A stretch of DNA of 64,000 nucleotides from Lachancea dasiensis (taxonomy: Eukaryota; Ascomycota; Saccharomycetes; Saccharomycetales; Saccharomycetaceae): the NCBI GenBank assembly GCA_900074725.1, contig LT598461.1, positions 1,178,001 to 1,242,000 on the forward strand, in the 5' to 3' direction. Position numbers and translations under genes: made by a program. Of this stretch, positions 11,126-20,786 are shown in pieces. How positions within the stretch are numbered: position 1 is the first letter of the stretch; every line of letters starts with the position of its first letter. The notes below the pieces were generated by a model. The model was given only the letters and a program-made list of their open reading frames with translations. It did no database searches and had not been told where the DNA came from.

Positions 11126-11962
11126 CTAGTCCATCTTCGAGCCTCTTACGTGACCAGCACGAAAGAAGCTGATCGCAAATGCTGCCAAGAAAAAGAATGA
11201 GATGATTGCGTTGAAGAGAAGTGTTCCAACAACGTGAGTAAGCTTTTTCCACCGTACCATAAGGTTTCTCAAGCTATGTTCAAAATTCAGCGATAATGTG
11301 ATGAAAGAAGTGCTCGTATCTACGATCAGATTAGCGTTTCCAGCAAACTTGAGGGATAATTCCAGCTTTTCAACATCATGCTGTAAAATGATAGGCTTTT
11401 CCAAATGTATGTGATTCACTAGCTCTTGCTGGACTTTGCGAGCAAAGGTGGGCGACAATTTTCCACTTGCCCCCAACGTAGGGATATCCCTAGTGTTAGC
11501 GCAAGTCATCAACAGAGTCTTGCGGAAAAGAACATTTTCTGCTGGTTTGCCATGTCTTGATACACTAAGGGTAATTTCTCCATCCCTTATGCTGAGGTCT
11601 GTAACCTTATTTAGGCAGAAAACATTCAAGTCGAGATTAACATTATAAGGAATGTCGGCTCTTATTGGGACGCCTTGAGGAAACCCATTCGGTATTACTT
11701 GTGGAATTTCGGCAGTCTCAGTCGAGTAGCGCTTCAGTTTAAAGGCATAAATAGCTTTTCCACCGCTCCACCCAGTACCGAGCTGTTGCCCTGCGGCGAA
11801 CGGCACAGTCTGAACGGAATCGGCAGGGATTAACCTGGAATAAAAATCGCTGAAGAGAAACGCCGAGAGAGGAAAAATCAGCATAATGTTGACAGACATT
11901 AGTATCAGAACATAACCCCAGCATTGGGCCCACTTGAGTGGCAATGTTATGTTTACTTGCAT
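11126..11962 (-). CDS. SEI1: Seipin, lipid droplet assembly protein
   Basis: ER membrane protein at ER-lipid droplet contacts; it forms rings with Ldb16 and controls droplet initiation and size. The 278-residue product has a transmembrane helix near each end (about 15-38 and 245-268) flanking a lumenal beta-rich seipin domain. The signature FSDFYSRLIPADS follows the first helix and FEHSLRNLMVRWKK precedes the second, both as in yeast Sei1 (285 residues). The start is the ATG at 11962 (MQVNITLPLKW); the open frame extends upstream only through a TTG. It lies convergent with AHK1 and downstream of SFP1, matching YLR403W-YLR404W. Confidence 0.92.
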   Translation of the reverse strand: MQVNITLPLKWAQCWGYVLILMSVNIMLIFPLSAFLFSDFYSRLIPADSVQTVPFAAGQQLGTGWSGGKAIYAFKLKRYSTETAEIPQVIPNGFPQGVPIRADIPYNVNLDLNVFCLNKVTDLSIRDGEITLSVSRHGKPAENVLFRKTLLMTCANTRDIPTLGASGKLSPTFARKVQQELVNHIHLEKPIILQHDVEKLELSLKFAGNANLIVDTSTSFITLSLNFEHSLRNLMVRWKKLTHVVGTLLFNAIISFFFLAAFAISFFRAGHVRGSKMD

Positions 11963-12533
11963 CCTTGATAATGAGTTTATTCTCAAATCGGCCAAAGTGG
12001 CAAAGCAATGCTAAGGTCTTTGGACTCTCACAGGGTACTTGCGACGTTTTTATGTGGCGAGTGCCAACTGATCTAACGCTACTTAGAGAATAGGAAGATG
12101 ATGTCTCTGGAGAACGCCATTTTTCAAGAACAATCAATTTCCGAACTCAGGAAAGGAAGTTATGCTTAAAAACCTGGGATTTCAATATAAATTGGTTTGA
12201 CTGGACACCGGTGGCTAGGACGATTATCCGAGCCAGCGTGGGAGAGAGCACCAATTCTCTCGTTAAAGAATCCTTAGCTAGAGCTCCCAATTGTAGTGTA
12301 CGTATAAAACGATATAAGTAAACTCCTATAAATCGGCACCATTAAAGAGGCCAGTGAATACCTAATATCCACACCATCATCAGCATGAATAACTAAATTC
12401 ATTACTCACTCTCAGGCCAGACAGGAAATTGCATCAAAGCTACGAAACTTACAGTCTTAGTCCCAATGGTTAGTCTCAATGGATAGTCTCAATACTAATA
12501 CAATTCATACATTTTACATAAAGTGCTTTGACA
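11963..12533. other. SFP1-SEI1 intergenic region
   Basis: 570 bp between the tandem minus-strand genes SFP1 and SEI1. It should contain the SFP1 3' UTR and the SEI1 promoter. No separate gene or repeat is seen. Confidence 0.5.
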
Positions 12534-14579
12534 TCAATGCGTAGAATGCCCTCTGTGGTATTTCAGTCCGTTTAAGTTCTTGTATCTCTTGCCGCATACC
12601 TCACAGCGATACGGTTTGTCCTTTTCAAAGCCCATCCCGTCAGGATAGGGCTCGTTGCTCTCCGGGTCTATGATGCTGAAAGTGCCATCTGGATTCTCGT
12701 GCAATTTCTGATTCTGATGACCGTGCAGCTTGTGATATTTCAGCCCGTTCTGATTCTTGTACGTCTTGTCACAACCAATAACGGGACATTTGAAAGGTTT
12801 GTGTTCCTCATGATCCATCACGTACAACCGACGCGCAGGATCATCTATAAAGCCCGGCTGTTGTTTGCGCTTGTTAACTGCCGTTGCTGGAACTGTTGTG
12901 GCCACCACCTCGTCTTCCTCATCGTCTTCGCTCAGACTACTATCTGAATCGTGGCCATTTCCTACCTTCGGCCGGTGAGACGACATTTTAGTTGTTTGGC
13001 CTGCCTCCATTTGTTTCCAGGCTTTAGCCATCTCTGGGGTCATCACGGGAGCACCTCCAACTATCGCATTTCCGTCGTGAAGATCGTCGATCATATCTGC
13101 GTCCATAAAATCAAGATCGATTCCGGCGCCTGCGGTGCCAACTTGAGATGTGAATTGGTTTCTGTTAAGAGCCGAGTTTGAAGCATTGCCCATCAAGCGT
13201 TGTTGATGTTGCTGCTGTTGTATTTGCTGCTGGTGATGGTGCTGTTGCTGCTGGATCTGCGCATTCTTTCGCTGTTGTTGAAAGTGCTGTTGCTGTTGAA
13301 GGCCCCCTTGCTGGTGTTGACCTTGTTGAAACTGCTGCATTGTCGAGGAGTCCATGCCTTGCTTTCCAAGCGGTTGCATGTTTAATGAGTAGTTGTTGAA
13401 TCCGGGTTGCATTTTATTATGGTTATTGAAGCTGCCGTTGCTGACGGCCTGGTTAACCATTTGGCCCCTTTTACCCGATTGCCCCGCGCCTGTTTGGAGG
13501 AAGACTTCGTTGGTTGAAACCGCGTCTACCAAGTTCCCATTGAGATGAAGTTGTTGAACACTACTGGTCGTATTGGCGCCCGCATTGTGTGGTACACCAT
13601 GTAGCTGCTGCTGCATGGCCTGATGAAACATTTGATTTTGCATCTGCTGTTGCAGATGGCCGTTGTCATTATGCGGCTGGGACAGTTTCGGGGACTGCTG
13701 GAATTGAGCGTTCTGATGCTGTTGGTGGTCAGTGAGGGGATGCTGTAAATGCGGGTTTGCCTGATGCTGAAGTTCTTGCTGGGCGTTGAGTGACCTATGC
13801 TGGGAAGATTGGTGGTTCTGTTGAAGGTGTTGTTGTGATTGTTGTTGCTGTCGTTGCTGAAGGCCAGGCTGGTTGTGGTGCTGGCGCTGTTGCTGATCAT
13901 GCTGTAGTTGCTGCTGGTATATCGCGGCCATTCTCTGCTTTTTCAAAGCATTGTTGTTGGCCGCATGTCCCACGCTAGGACCAGTAAAACCGGATCCAGC
14001 AGCATTTGACATCCCAGGAATCCCACCAGAGGCACCAGCACCGGTGCTTACTGGGATATTGGCCATTGTCGATGCATGTGTGTTAATTGTTCCTGGGGAC
14101 GTTGAAATATGCGCCTCTTCGTAGTGTCTAAGAAGGTCGTGAAGCCCCGGTAGAAGAAGACCACAGCATGAGTAGTCCTTACAGTACTGTTTCTCCAAGT
14201 TAGGTAAATACGCCGAAGACGCGCCAGGTGGCGAAAACGAGTTTCCGGCTGCTAGGTTCACGGTGGCGGGTACATTTTGGCCATTATTGTTTTGAATTAG
14301 CCCGCCGTTGTTTGAGTGAGCTTGGGACATGTGCGTGTGGATCATAACCTCATCGCGAAGCCACGATCCTATTGTCAACGACCCCCATGAAACTCCACCC
14401 ATTCCCTGGGAATGCGCAATAGACTCACGTCTAAGCTTAGCCATATTGGACGCATTCGCCGTCATCCCTCCATGTTGCGAGGAAACCGATGACTGATTAT
14501 TGTTGATGAGGATCCCTGGAGTGGGTCCTGTTGCATTTACCGGTTGTGCTGCGGTTGTAGCAGCCGAAGAAACGTCCAT
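12534..14579 (-). CDS. SFP1: Zinc-finger transcription regulator Sfp1
   Basis: TORC1-responsive activator of ribosomal protein and ribosome-biogenesis genes; its location shifts between nucleus and cytoplasm with nutrients. The 681-residue protein has two classical C2H2 fingers at the C-terminus, CPVIGCDKTY (from 598) and CEVCGKRYKNLNGLKYHRGH (from 659), separated by the long linker typical of Sfp1. A third, N-terminal finger-like segment lies at about 130-160 (CKDYSCCG, then LHDLLRHYEEAH). Residues of about 215-480 are extremely Gln/His-rich with uninterrupted Q runs, and an acidic patch (SSLSEDDEEDE) precedes the fingers. S. cerevisiae Sfp1 is 683 residues. Confidence 0.93.
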   Translation of the reverse strand: MDVSSAATTAAQPVNATGPTPGILINNNQSSVSSQHGGMTANASNMAKLRRESIAHSQGMGGVSWGSLTIGSWLRDEVMIHTHMSQAHSNNGGLIQNNNGQNVPATVNLAAGNSFSPPGASSAYLPNLEKQYCKDYSCCGLLLPGLHDLLRHYEEAHISTSPGTINTHASTMANIPVSTGAGASGGIPGMSNAAGSGFTGPSVGHAANNNALKKQRMAAIYQQQLQHDQQQRQHHNQPGLQQRQQQQSQQHLQQNHQSSQHRSLNAQQELQHQANPHLQHPLTDHQQHQNAQFQQSPKLSQPHNDNGHLQQQMQNQMFHQAMQQQLHGVPHNAGANTTSSVQQLHLNGNLVDAVSTNEVFLQTGAGQSGKRGQMVNQAVSNGSFNNHNKMQPGFNNYSLNMQPLGKQGMDSSTMQQFQQGQHQQGGLQQQQHFQQQRKNAQIQQQQHHHQQQIQQQQHQQRLMGNASNSALNRNQFTSQVGTAGAGIDLDFMDADMIDDLHDGNAIVGGAPVMTPEMAKAWKQMEAGQTTKMSSHRPKVGNGHDSDSSLSEDDEEDEVVATTVPATAVNKRKQQPGFIDDPARRLYVMDHEEHKPFKCPVIGCDKTYKNQNGLKYHKLHGHQNQKLHENPDGTFSIIDPESNEPYPDGMGFEKDKPYRCEVCGKRYKNLNGLKYHRGHSTH

Positions 14580-15669
14580 GACTGTACGCAGTTGTGACCT
14601 GGTGAAGGTAGATCCTGACTGGAGTTCTCACTGAACTGAATACCTCAACGCTCGCGGGCAGCAGATCTTGCAGCTAAGAGATGGTGGGCGTGCAGTTGGC
14701 CTGAACCTAATGAAATAACTTAAGAGCGTAAACTATCCGAAAGACCGGTTTGCTCAGGCGCTTCTTGTTCGTTAACTCGCGCTTCTTGTGCTTCTCCTCG
14801 TGCTTGATCGAAGGCGTAGCAGAGCTATTACTGCACTTCAAAAGGAGACCAATAACCAAGACACCGAGTACGATTAACTGGAAAGGTGCGAAATGTGACT
14901 TCCGTGTGATTTAAGCGAACAACCTAAACCCAGAACCAGAAAAACACTCGAGTACGGAAATGTACTTGCGAGAGTGATGTGCACAGGAGGTTTTTGAAAA
15001 GTAAAGCTGTTGCGCCGGTAGTTGTAGTGGTCTTAGCACTAGTCTCAGCAAATCTCTTATGGTTAGATGGCCACTAGATGGAAACGCTCTATTTGTCAGC
15101 CCGCGTTAACTTGTCAAGTTGATAAGCAAACCCTACCGTTGGGCAAGTCTAGCTCTCCTCGCGCTACTATGGTCAGCAGAAGGCTAATACTGCTAAATGT
15201 CAGAGGAGTCTGAACTTTTGTTGACTAACGACTGTAAGTCCTCCCCAAATCTTGACATAAACTGACTTTCATTCAATGAGCCCGGTCAATGGGAAGGCCA
15301 GCTGGATTGGACGAAAGGTTTCCCGACGCACACCAGTCGTATCACTCTTCACGTTGGTGTCTGATGTAGCACACTATAGCGCATGGCGTGCCCAGCGGCA
15401 TTGACATCCTTCCCGTTCTCGGCCTCTCTCGTTGTCGAGACGGTTAGTTGTGGGTCGCCGCATGGGTCACCTGGGCAGTAGCCAACTAGCTTGCAGATGC
15501 GGCTGATTTGCGAAACGTTAGCTGCTTACCACACCCTCTCATCTCATAATGATGCGGATCCACCTTTGCGTACCAACTGCATAGTGCGCAGAACGCAATT
15601 GCCACTCGCGAGGGATTGCCGGAATTGGCCGTACATTCACCTTGTAGAAAACTGTGTCCTTTGCCCAAT

Positions 15670-15702
15670 CCCACAAATAGGCCCACTGGGCCTATTTGTG
15701 GG
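15670..15702. repeat. Perfect 33-bp palindrome (16-bp arms, 1-nt centre)
   Basis: The left arm CCCACAAATAGGCCCA (15670-15685) and its exact reverse complement (15687-15702) are separated by one C. The match stops at the next base on each side. It could extrude a hairpin or bind a dimeric factor. It lies about 1.1 kb from both SFP1 and DUS3. Confidence 0.9.
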
Positions 15703-16709
15703 TGGTTTAGAACACCCATACCTTTGGGTATTAGTCCATTGCTTGAGGCAAGACGGGCCAAAATTGACCAGTGTGCCCGTGATTGCGTCACCATTGTTGT
15801 CTGCACTCTTCTGCAGATTTACGGAACAGCTGCTGGCACCAATCGAAGCGGATACTTGTCGAACATAAACTATCGTTCGCGGTGCAGGTCGCCTGATCGG
15901 TGAATAATTTAAAGCGCAGCTCTATAAACCTTCCTGTTTTCGAAGTGTTCGTTCTTGCAATACTTCCCCAATCACCAGTAAGTAAGGGTGGTTTCATGAA
16001 ATGAGAAAGTATAGCGGTTGTGAACTTAGACGATTTATATCCGTAGCCTTTGAGTCCTTGTAATGAGCTTTGAAAAAGACACTCTAAAGGGAATCAGTCT
16101 TTTTTATGCGCAACGGAGAACTCTGGCATTTTGACACTCACTTTCCAGCTTTCCGGTCAATCGCAACAGGTCTCTATGCCCGTTGACAACAAAAATTGGT
16201 GTTCCTCCTAGCCACCATCGCTTACAAAAATAGAGCAAGTTCGCCGGCAACAGTACTTTTAATTCATTCAGAGCGGCCACGCGAACCGCCAGTAATTCCC
16301 TTGGTATTAACGCAAGTTGTTCCAAATTTATCCCACGGCAAAATCAGCGACAATCTTTCTTTGTTCTTCTATATTTCAGTCCCCCACGCCTGTTTTCACT
16401 GCTGATATCGTGTGTCTCACGCCTTAAGACTCTTATAACACCTGGGCGGCTAAATATCGAAATTCACCAAAAGAACTATCATTTCTTAGGCTTATCGAGT
16501 TATCCCTATACCTAATTGCGGTGCATCGGCAAATGCACTTGTAGAGCCTATTGATAGATCAGTTTATTTCTAACTAACCGTTCTCAAGGATTAGTAGAGA
16601 TTAAAGTTTACATCTTGACTTTATTACATGACTTTGTACCATTCTACTCTGAATTATTGATCACATGTTTTTACAGCATCGATAAAATTTTGTGATCTTC
16701 TTGAAGCAA

Positions 16710-16722
16710 GCGATGAGCTGAG
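16710..16722 (+). promoter_or_regulatory. PAC element of DUS3
   Basis: GCGATGAGCTGAG is an exact match to the PAC motif (GCGATGAGMTGAG) bound by Dot6/Tod6 in ribosome-biogenesis promoters. It lies 37 bp before the DUS3 ATG. Confidence 0.6.
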
Positions 16723-16759
16723 AAGTTAAAGCTTACAGCGCACAGTTATCGAAGGCAAC

Positions 16760-18745
16760 ATGTCCGAGAAGAGATCTTTGGAACAAGAATCAAGCCAGCA
16801 TGACGCATCTGTTTCCAAGAAGCAAAATAGTGCTGGTATTGCGCACATCAAGCCGGAATTCATAGTTACCACTAGTATTTCCTCTCAGATTAGACCTTCT
16901 ACCGCTGACGAAGAGGAAGAGCCGGTTTCTGACCGAGTGGCTACTGGGAAAAATGGTGGCAAGAAGACGAAGCAAAAAAAGAGAGGTCAGAACAAAAATC
17001 GCAATATTATGCAGGTCAAAGAACAATACCAATTGTGCTCCAAACTGGTGATGGGAAGCGGCAATGGGGCCGAATGTACGTTTGGAGATCAATGCCGCTA
17101 TGTCCACGATATAGACGAATATCTTTCCCACAAGAAACCGGAAATTGAAAGTGAGCAGTTTCGGGTATGCCCAGTTTTCGAAACCATTGGTCGTTGTCCC
17201 ATGGGGCTCAAATGTAGATTTTTGTCTTCTCATTACAACTCGGAGACGAAGCAGTTGAAATTTAAATCCGAAGACGAGACTCAAAAGCTTTATGAGGCGA
17301 ACCACGAGGTCAATCACATTGCCGCTGATAAAAAGTTAGATCTGATAAAAAAGCGGTTTCCCTTTGACAAGAGTAACTACGTGCTTGAGATTATAGACGC
17401 CATTCAGCAAGAATACAGAGAGGGTTTAAATGAGCTCAAACAAGTTGGAATTGAGAAGGCTGGAGAAAACGGCAACAAAGAAAATGCGGCATCTGAAGAG
17501 AAACAAGTTGCCCCACAGGTCTTGCAAAGGGAACAAGAACAGCGTGATAAGAGGCAGCGTCAAAAGGATTTATATCTTGAGTATAAAGACACTAGGTTTT
17601 TCGCACAGGAAAAAAAGCCTTTGGATCTCAACAACAAGAAGATAGTCTCTCCGTTGACCACAGTAGGAAATCTACCATACCGTCGCTTAATGCGCAAACT
17701 CGGAGCCGACGTCACATATTCTGAAATGGCTCTAGCGATACCATTGATCCAGGGTACTAATTCAGAGTGGGCCTTGCCTAAAGCTCATGTCACAGAAACT
17801 CCAGGTTTTGGTGTGCAAATTGCTTGTGCGAAGGCATGGCAGGCCGCTAAAGCTGCTGAGGCATTGGCAGCTCATGCTCAAGATATAAGCGAAATCAACC
17901 TTAACTCGGGCTGCCCGATAGATTTGCTGTATAGGCAAGGGTCGGGGAGTGCCTTGTTAGATAACCCAGCTCGTATGATCAGATGCTTGAACAGCATGAA
18001 CTATGTTTCTAATGACATTCCTGTTAGTGTAAAAATCCGTACAGGCACTAAAGACGGACACCCAATTGCTCAAGGACTGGTCCGCCGTTTGGTTGGTGAG
18101 ACTGATGTTGCCGCCATTACATTACACGGACGCACAAGGCAACAGCGCTACACACGAAGCGCCGACTGGGATTACGTTAAGCAAGTTTCTGCTACTCTAA
18201 GAGAAGCAGAGTTCGACGCTCAGGAAAAAAATAAGGACAAGAGAGAGTCCAAGCATCGCATTCAATTTGTTGGGAATGGAGACGTTAATAATTTTGAAGA
18301 TTGGTACCGGCACATGGAGGACAAAAATATGGATAGTGTGATGGTGGCCAGAGGTGCTCTGGTAAAGCCTTGGATATTTGAAGAAGTAGAGGCCCAGCAA
18401 CACTTGGACAAGAGTAGTCAGGAGAGGCTGGAAATTCTGAAGGACTACGCAAGGTTTGCCATGGACCACTGGGGGACAGACGAATATGGTATATCTCAGA
18501 GTCGTCGATTCTTCTGCGAGTTCATGTCCTTTTTCCACAGGTATGTTCCCATGGGTATTTGTGAGAGATTTCCGGTTTTACTCAATGAAAGGCCTCCGAA
18601 TTGGAAGGGTAGAAATGACTTGGAGACGTTGATGGGAAGTAACGACGTAAGTGATTGGATCAAGTTGAGCGAGATGTTTTTCGGCAAAACTGACGAGAAC
18701 TTCGTGTTTTTGCCAAAGCACAAGAGCAATTCATTCGCTAACTAG
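16760..18745 (+). CDS. DUS3: tRNA-dihydrouridine(47) synthase Dus3
   Basis: FMN enzyme making dihydrouridine 47 in the variable loop of cytoplasmic tRNAs; in yeast it also modifies some mRNAs. The 661-residue protein starts with a charged, Lys-rich tail. Two CCCH-type zinc fingers follow at about 93-116 ([12 protein letters not shown]) and 137-159 ([18 protein letters not shown]), then a Dus TIM barrel from about 296. The catalytic cysteine is Cys385 in [30 protein letters not shown] and GNGD complete the FMN pocket. Length matches S. cerevisiae Dus3 (668). A PAC element sits directly upstream. Confidence 0.95.
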   Translation: MSEKRSLEQESSQHDASVSKKQNSAGIAHIKPEFIVTTSISSQIRPSTADEEEEPVSDRVATGKNGGKKTKQKKRGQNKNRNIMQVKEQYQLCSKLVMGSGNGAECTFGDQCRYVHDIDEYLSHKKPEIESEQFRVCPVFETIGRCPMGLKCRFLSSHYNSETKQLKFKSEDETQKLYEANHEVNHIAADKKLDLIKKRFPFDKSNYVLEIIDAIQQEYREGLNELKQVGIEKAGENGNKENAASEEKQVAPQVLQREQEQRDKRQRQKDLYLEYKDTRFFAQEKKPLDLNNKKIVSPLTTVGNLPYRRLMRKLGADVTYSEMALAIPLIQGTNSEWALPKAHVTETPGFGVQIACAKAWQAAKAAEALAAHAQDISEINLNSGCPIDLLYRQGSGSALLDNPARMIRCLNSMNYVSNDIPVSVKIRTGTKDGHPIAQGLVRRLVGETDVAAITLHGRTRQQRYTRSADWDYVKQVSATLREAEFDAQEKNKDKRESKHRIQFVGNGDVNNFEDWYRHMEDKNMDSVMVARGALVKPWIFEEVEAQQHLDKSSQERLEILKDYARFAMDHWGTDEYGISQSRRFFCEFMSFFHRYVPMGICERFPVLLNERPPNWKGRNDLETLMGSNDVSDWIKLSEMFFGKTDENFVFLPKHKSNSFAN

Positions 18746-19070
18746 GTTGAACACCTACGAGAGTAAATGAGGCGAGTGAAGGCTCCAGGATAGATTGGGC
18801 GAGTCATATGATGTCTCGTTGCAGCCCCGAGCCGTTTATCAACCTTGTGGTCTCGGCCACAGTAACTGGAAAATAGCACTGCGAGCATGGTCAGTGGTGC
18901 TGGGCTTCAAATTTTATTTAGAATCTCGAGGACTCCGCTGTAAAATCGTGGTCGCGGTAGTTGAACGAAATCAAACCACTGGTCGCCAGTCGTTAGTTGG
19001 CCACCCCAATCGCCAATGCTATGATTACTATTTTTCATTCAGGTTTCTAACCCCGATCTAGTACGTAATG
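18746..19070. other. DUS3-YET3 convergent intergenic region
   Basis: 325 bp between convergent 3' ends. Nothing beyond expected 3' untranslated sequence is seen. Confidence 0.5.
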
Positions 19071-19580
19071 CTACATATCAGCCTGAAGACCCTCAGCACG
19101 TTCCTTTAGAGACTGGATCTCTTTTTCGGCATCCTTGATCTGCTTTTTGAGATCGTCGACGTCCATGTTTTCCGGTTCGGCTCTATAGCTTTCTTTGAGC
19201 TCCAGTAATTCCCACACGAGTCCATACGTTCTAAACACAGTGAACGTCAAGAACAAAGTGATACCAGTCAAGTACATATTTCTTTGGGCGTAAAATTTGC
19301 GACTTTGCACTTCATTGCGATCACTAACTCCAGATGCCAAAGATGTCTGTGAAAGCTCTGCATTAACGGAGTACACGCGGTTTATGGTGTCCACGAATAG
19401 GAGGAGGATGAATGCCAAGATGCATTTGACCGCAACCTGAACCTGTGTCAGGCGAAACGGCCTGATCAGAGCCATAGTGACTGGCTTGCGATATTTGGAA
19501 GGAACAGGCAAAGCCAGTAGCAGAAACATGACCATTTCGAAGGCCAGGATTCCGAATACAAATGTGTAGTAGAGCGTCAT
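19071..19580 (-). CDS. YET3: BAP31-like ER membrane protein Yet3
   Basis: Yeast BAP31-family protein of the ER, thought to act with Yet1 and Scs2-Opi1 in inositol signalling and ER export. The 169-residue product begins MTLYYTFVFGILAFEMVMF. It has three predicted membrane helices (about 1-22, 42-65, 98-122), the conserved loop LALPVPSKYRKPV, and a cytoplasmic coiled coil at the end. The start is the ATG at 19580; 22 upstream codons are open but unconserved. It is about 30 residues shorter than S. cerevisiae Yet3 (203), mostly in the linker before the coiled coil. Position between AHK1 and BDF supports YDL072C. Confidence 0.88.
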   Translation of the reverse strand: MTLYYTFVFGILAFEMVMFLLLALPVPSKYRKPVTMALIRPFRLTQVQVAVKCILAFILLLFVDTINRVYSVNAELSQTSLASGVSDRNEVQSRKFYAQRNMYLTGITLFLTFTVFRTYGLVWELLELKESYRAEPENMDVDDLKKQIKDAEKEIQSLKERAEGLQADM

Positions 19581-20786
19581 GGGGTTTATTCGGCAATTGT
19601 GTGATCTGTGTGTAGTTTCGAAGCTAAAGTAGGGGACAGCTGGCAAAACAGCTAGTTTGTATGAGATATCTTGCTAAGAAACCAACATCTAGGGCAAAAC
19701 CGTCTGTCGCACGTGATAGTCACGCGACCGAAACACACGGACATTGTCATTTTGTACTAGCAGGAACGCCTTGTTCTATCACTATATACTAAGGTGGTGT
19801 GACGGTCACGTGTATGGGGTCATGAAATGTTTGACCTCCGCCGGTTCGCTTCTTAGCCTCTTATATCATGTTTCTGGACAGACCGTTCACGTACGGCACA
19901 CAGTGCACTCAACTGACCTGACAACCAGTACAAGAGGCAAACGCCACTGGGCAGACAATGCGCTAGAGACTACAACTCCGCCGCTCCAAGCCTGTTAGCT
20001 GGCACACCATCGGAGTGCGATTGGTGCGGATCAAAAATAGCATCGGTCGTCGCAAACGCAACGTGGCACCGCCAGAGAACTGTGCCAGGTAACTACCACT
20101 GTGCGATGGCTCTGAAAGCACCAGTGCTACTGCTGATGTTACGGCCCGCTGGGACGAGCTTTTTACTTGATTACACCACACGCCTTCTCCACCGCTGCCT
20201 CGGCAGTCACCTGACGGTGTTCCGTCTGTCGTGTTTGACGAGTGTTACCCGACCGTTCGGCTACAGGTCGGGTAACCCAGGTCACGCGACCGACGACCTG
20301 GTGTGTTTCTTTTCTGACTGCCAGAAGCGACGCGTCTAAACGCTGAAAGGATCGATGCTCTGGCAACTCTCCTTTGTTTCCTCCTTCCCCAGCGCGTTAG
20401 GACCACCCTGCCCGTGCGCTACACCACTGCCCTTATCTTGGGCGCTGGTCCCTCCCCGCCAGCAGAGACCAGCCTGGCATCTATATATTATTGTATTTGA
20501 TATCCCTTCTCACGAAGGCGCGTAGTTTCTAGTTCGCTACGTGTCGCTGTAGGGCGCGGAACGCCACGCGTACACGCGCACAATCTGGGCCGTTGGCGGG
20601 ATAATTTTTTCTTCTCCCATGGCCATGGGTATTTAAGCACGAGGGCTTTTGCAGGTCCCTGGCGAAAGGGCAAAAGATCAACAGCCCACAAGCAGAGGAG
20701 GGAAGAAAAAATTTCAGCTCTGGCCCGTGCAAAGAGACCTGAGCGAGCAGTTGAAAGGGAGGGTAAGCTGAAACGTTAATAGTCAC
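19581..20786. other. YET3-BDF1 divergent intergenic region
   Basis: 1.2-kb shared upstream region. Near YET3 it has two E-box sites: CACGTG at about 19710, within an imperfect inverted repeat of TCACG-type halves, and GGTCACGTGT at about 19805. Near BDF1 it has a paired Reb1-type inverted repeat and a 14-bp palindrome CCCATGGCCATGGG at 20616-20629. No gene is seen. Confidence 0.5.
20244..20276. promoter_or_regulatory. Inverted pair of Reb1-type sites
   Basis: GTTACCCGACC (20244-20254) and its exact inverse GGTCGGGTAAC (20266-20276) are separated by 11 bp. Each arm contains a Reb1 core (TTACCCG/CGGGTAA). The pair lies about 510 bp before the BDF1 ATG. Seen: arms and cores. Inferred: Reb1 binding and nucleosome exclusion. 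Confidence 0.55.

Larger units (their letters stand above)
14580..16759. other. SFP1-DUS3 divergent intergenic region
   Basis: A 2.2-kb non-coding gap between divergent genes. It has a perfect 33-bp palindrome at 15670-15702 and a PAC element just before DUS3. Short open frames at 15.5-15.9 kb overlap on both strands and partly arise from the palindrome. No RNA gene recognised. Confidence 0.5.
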
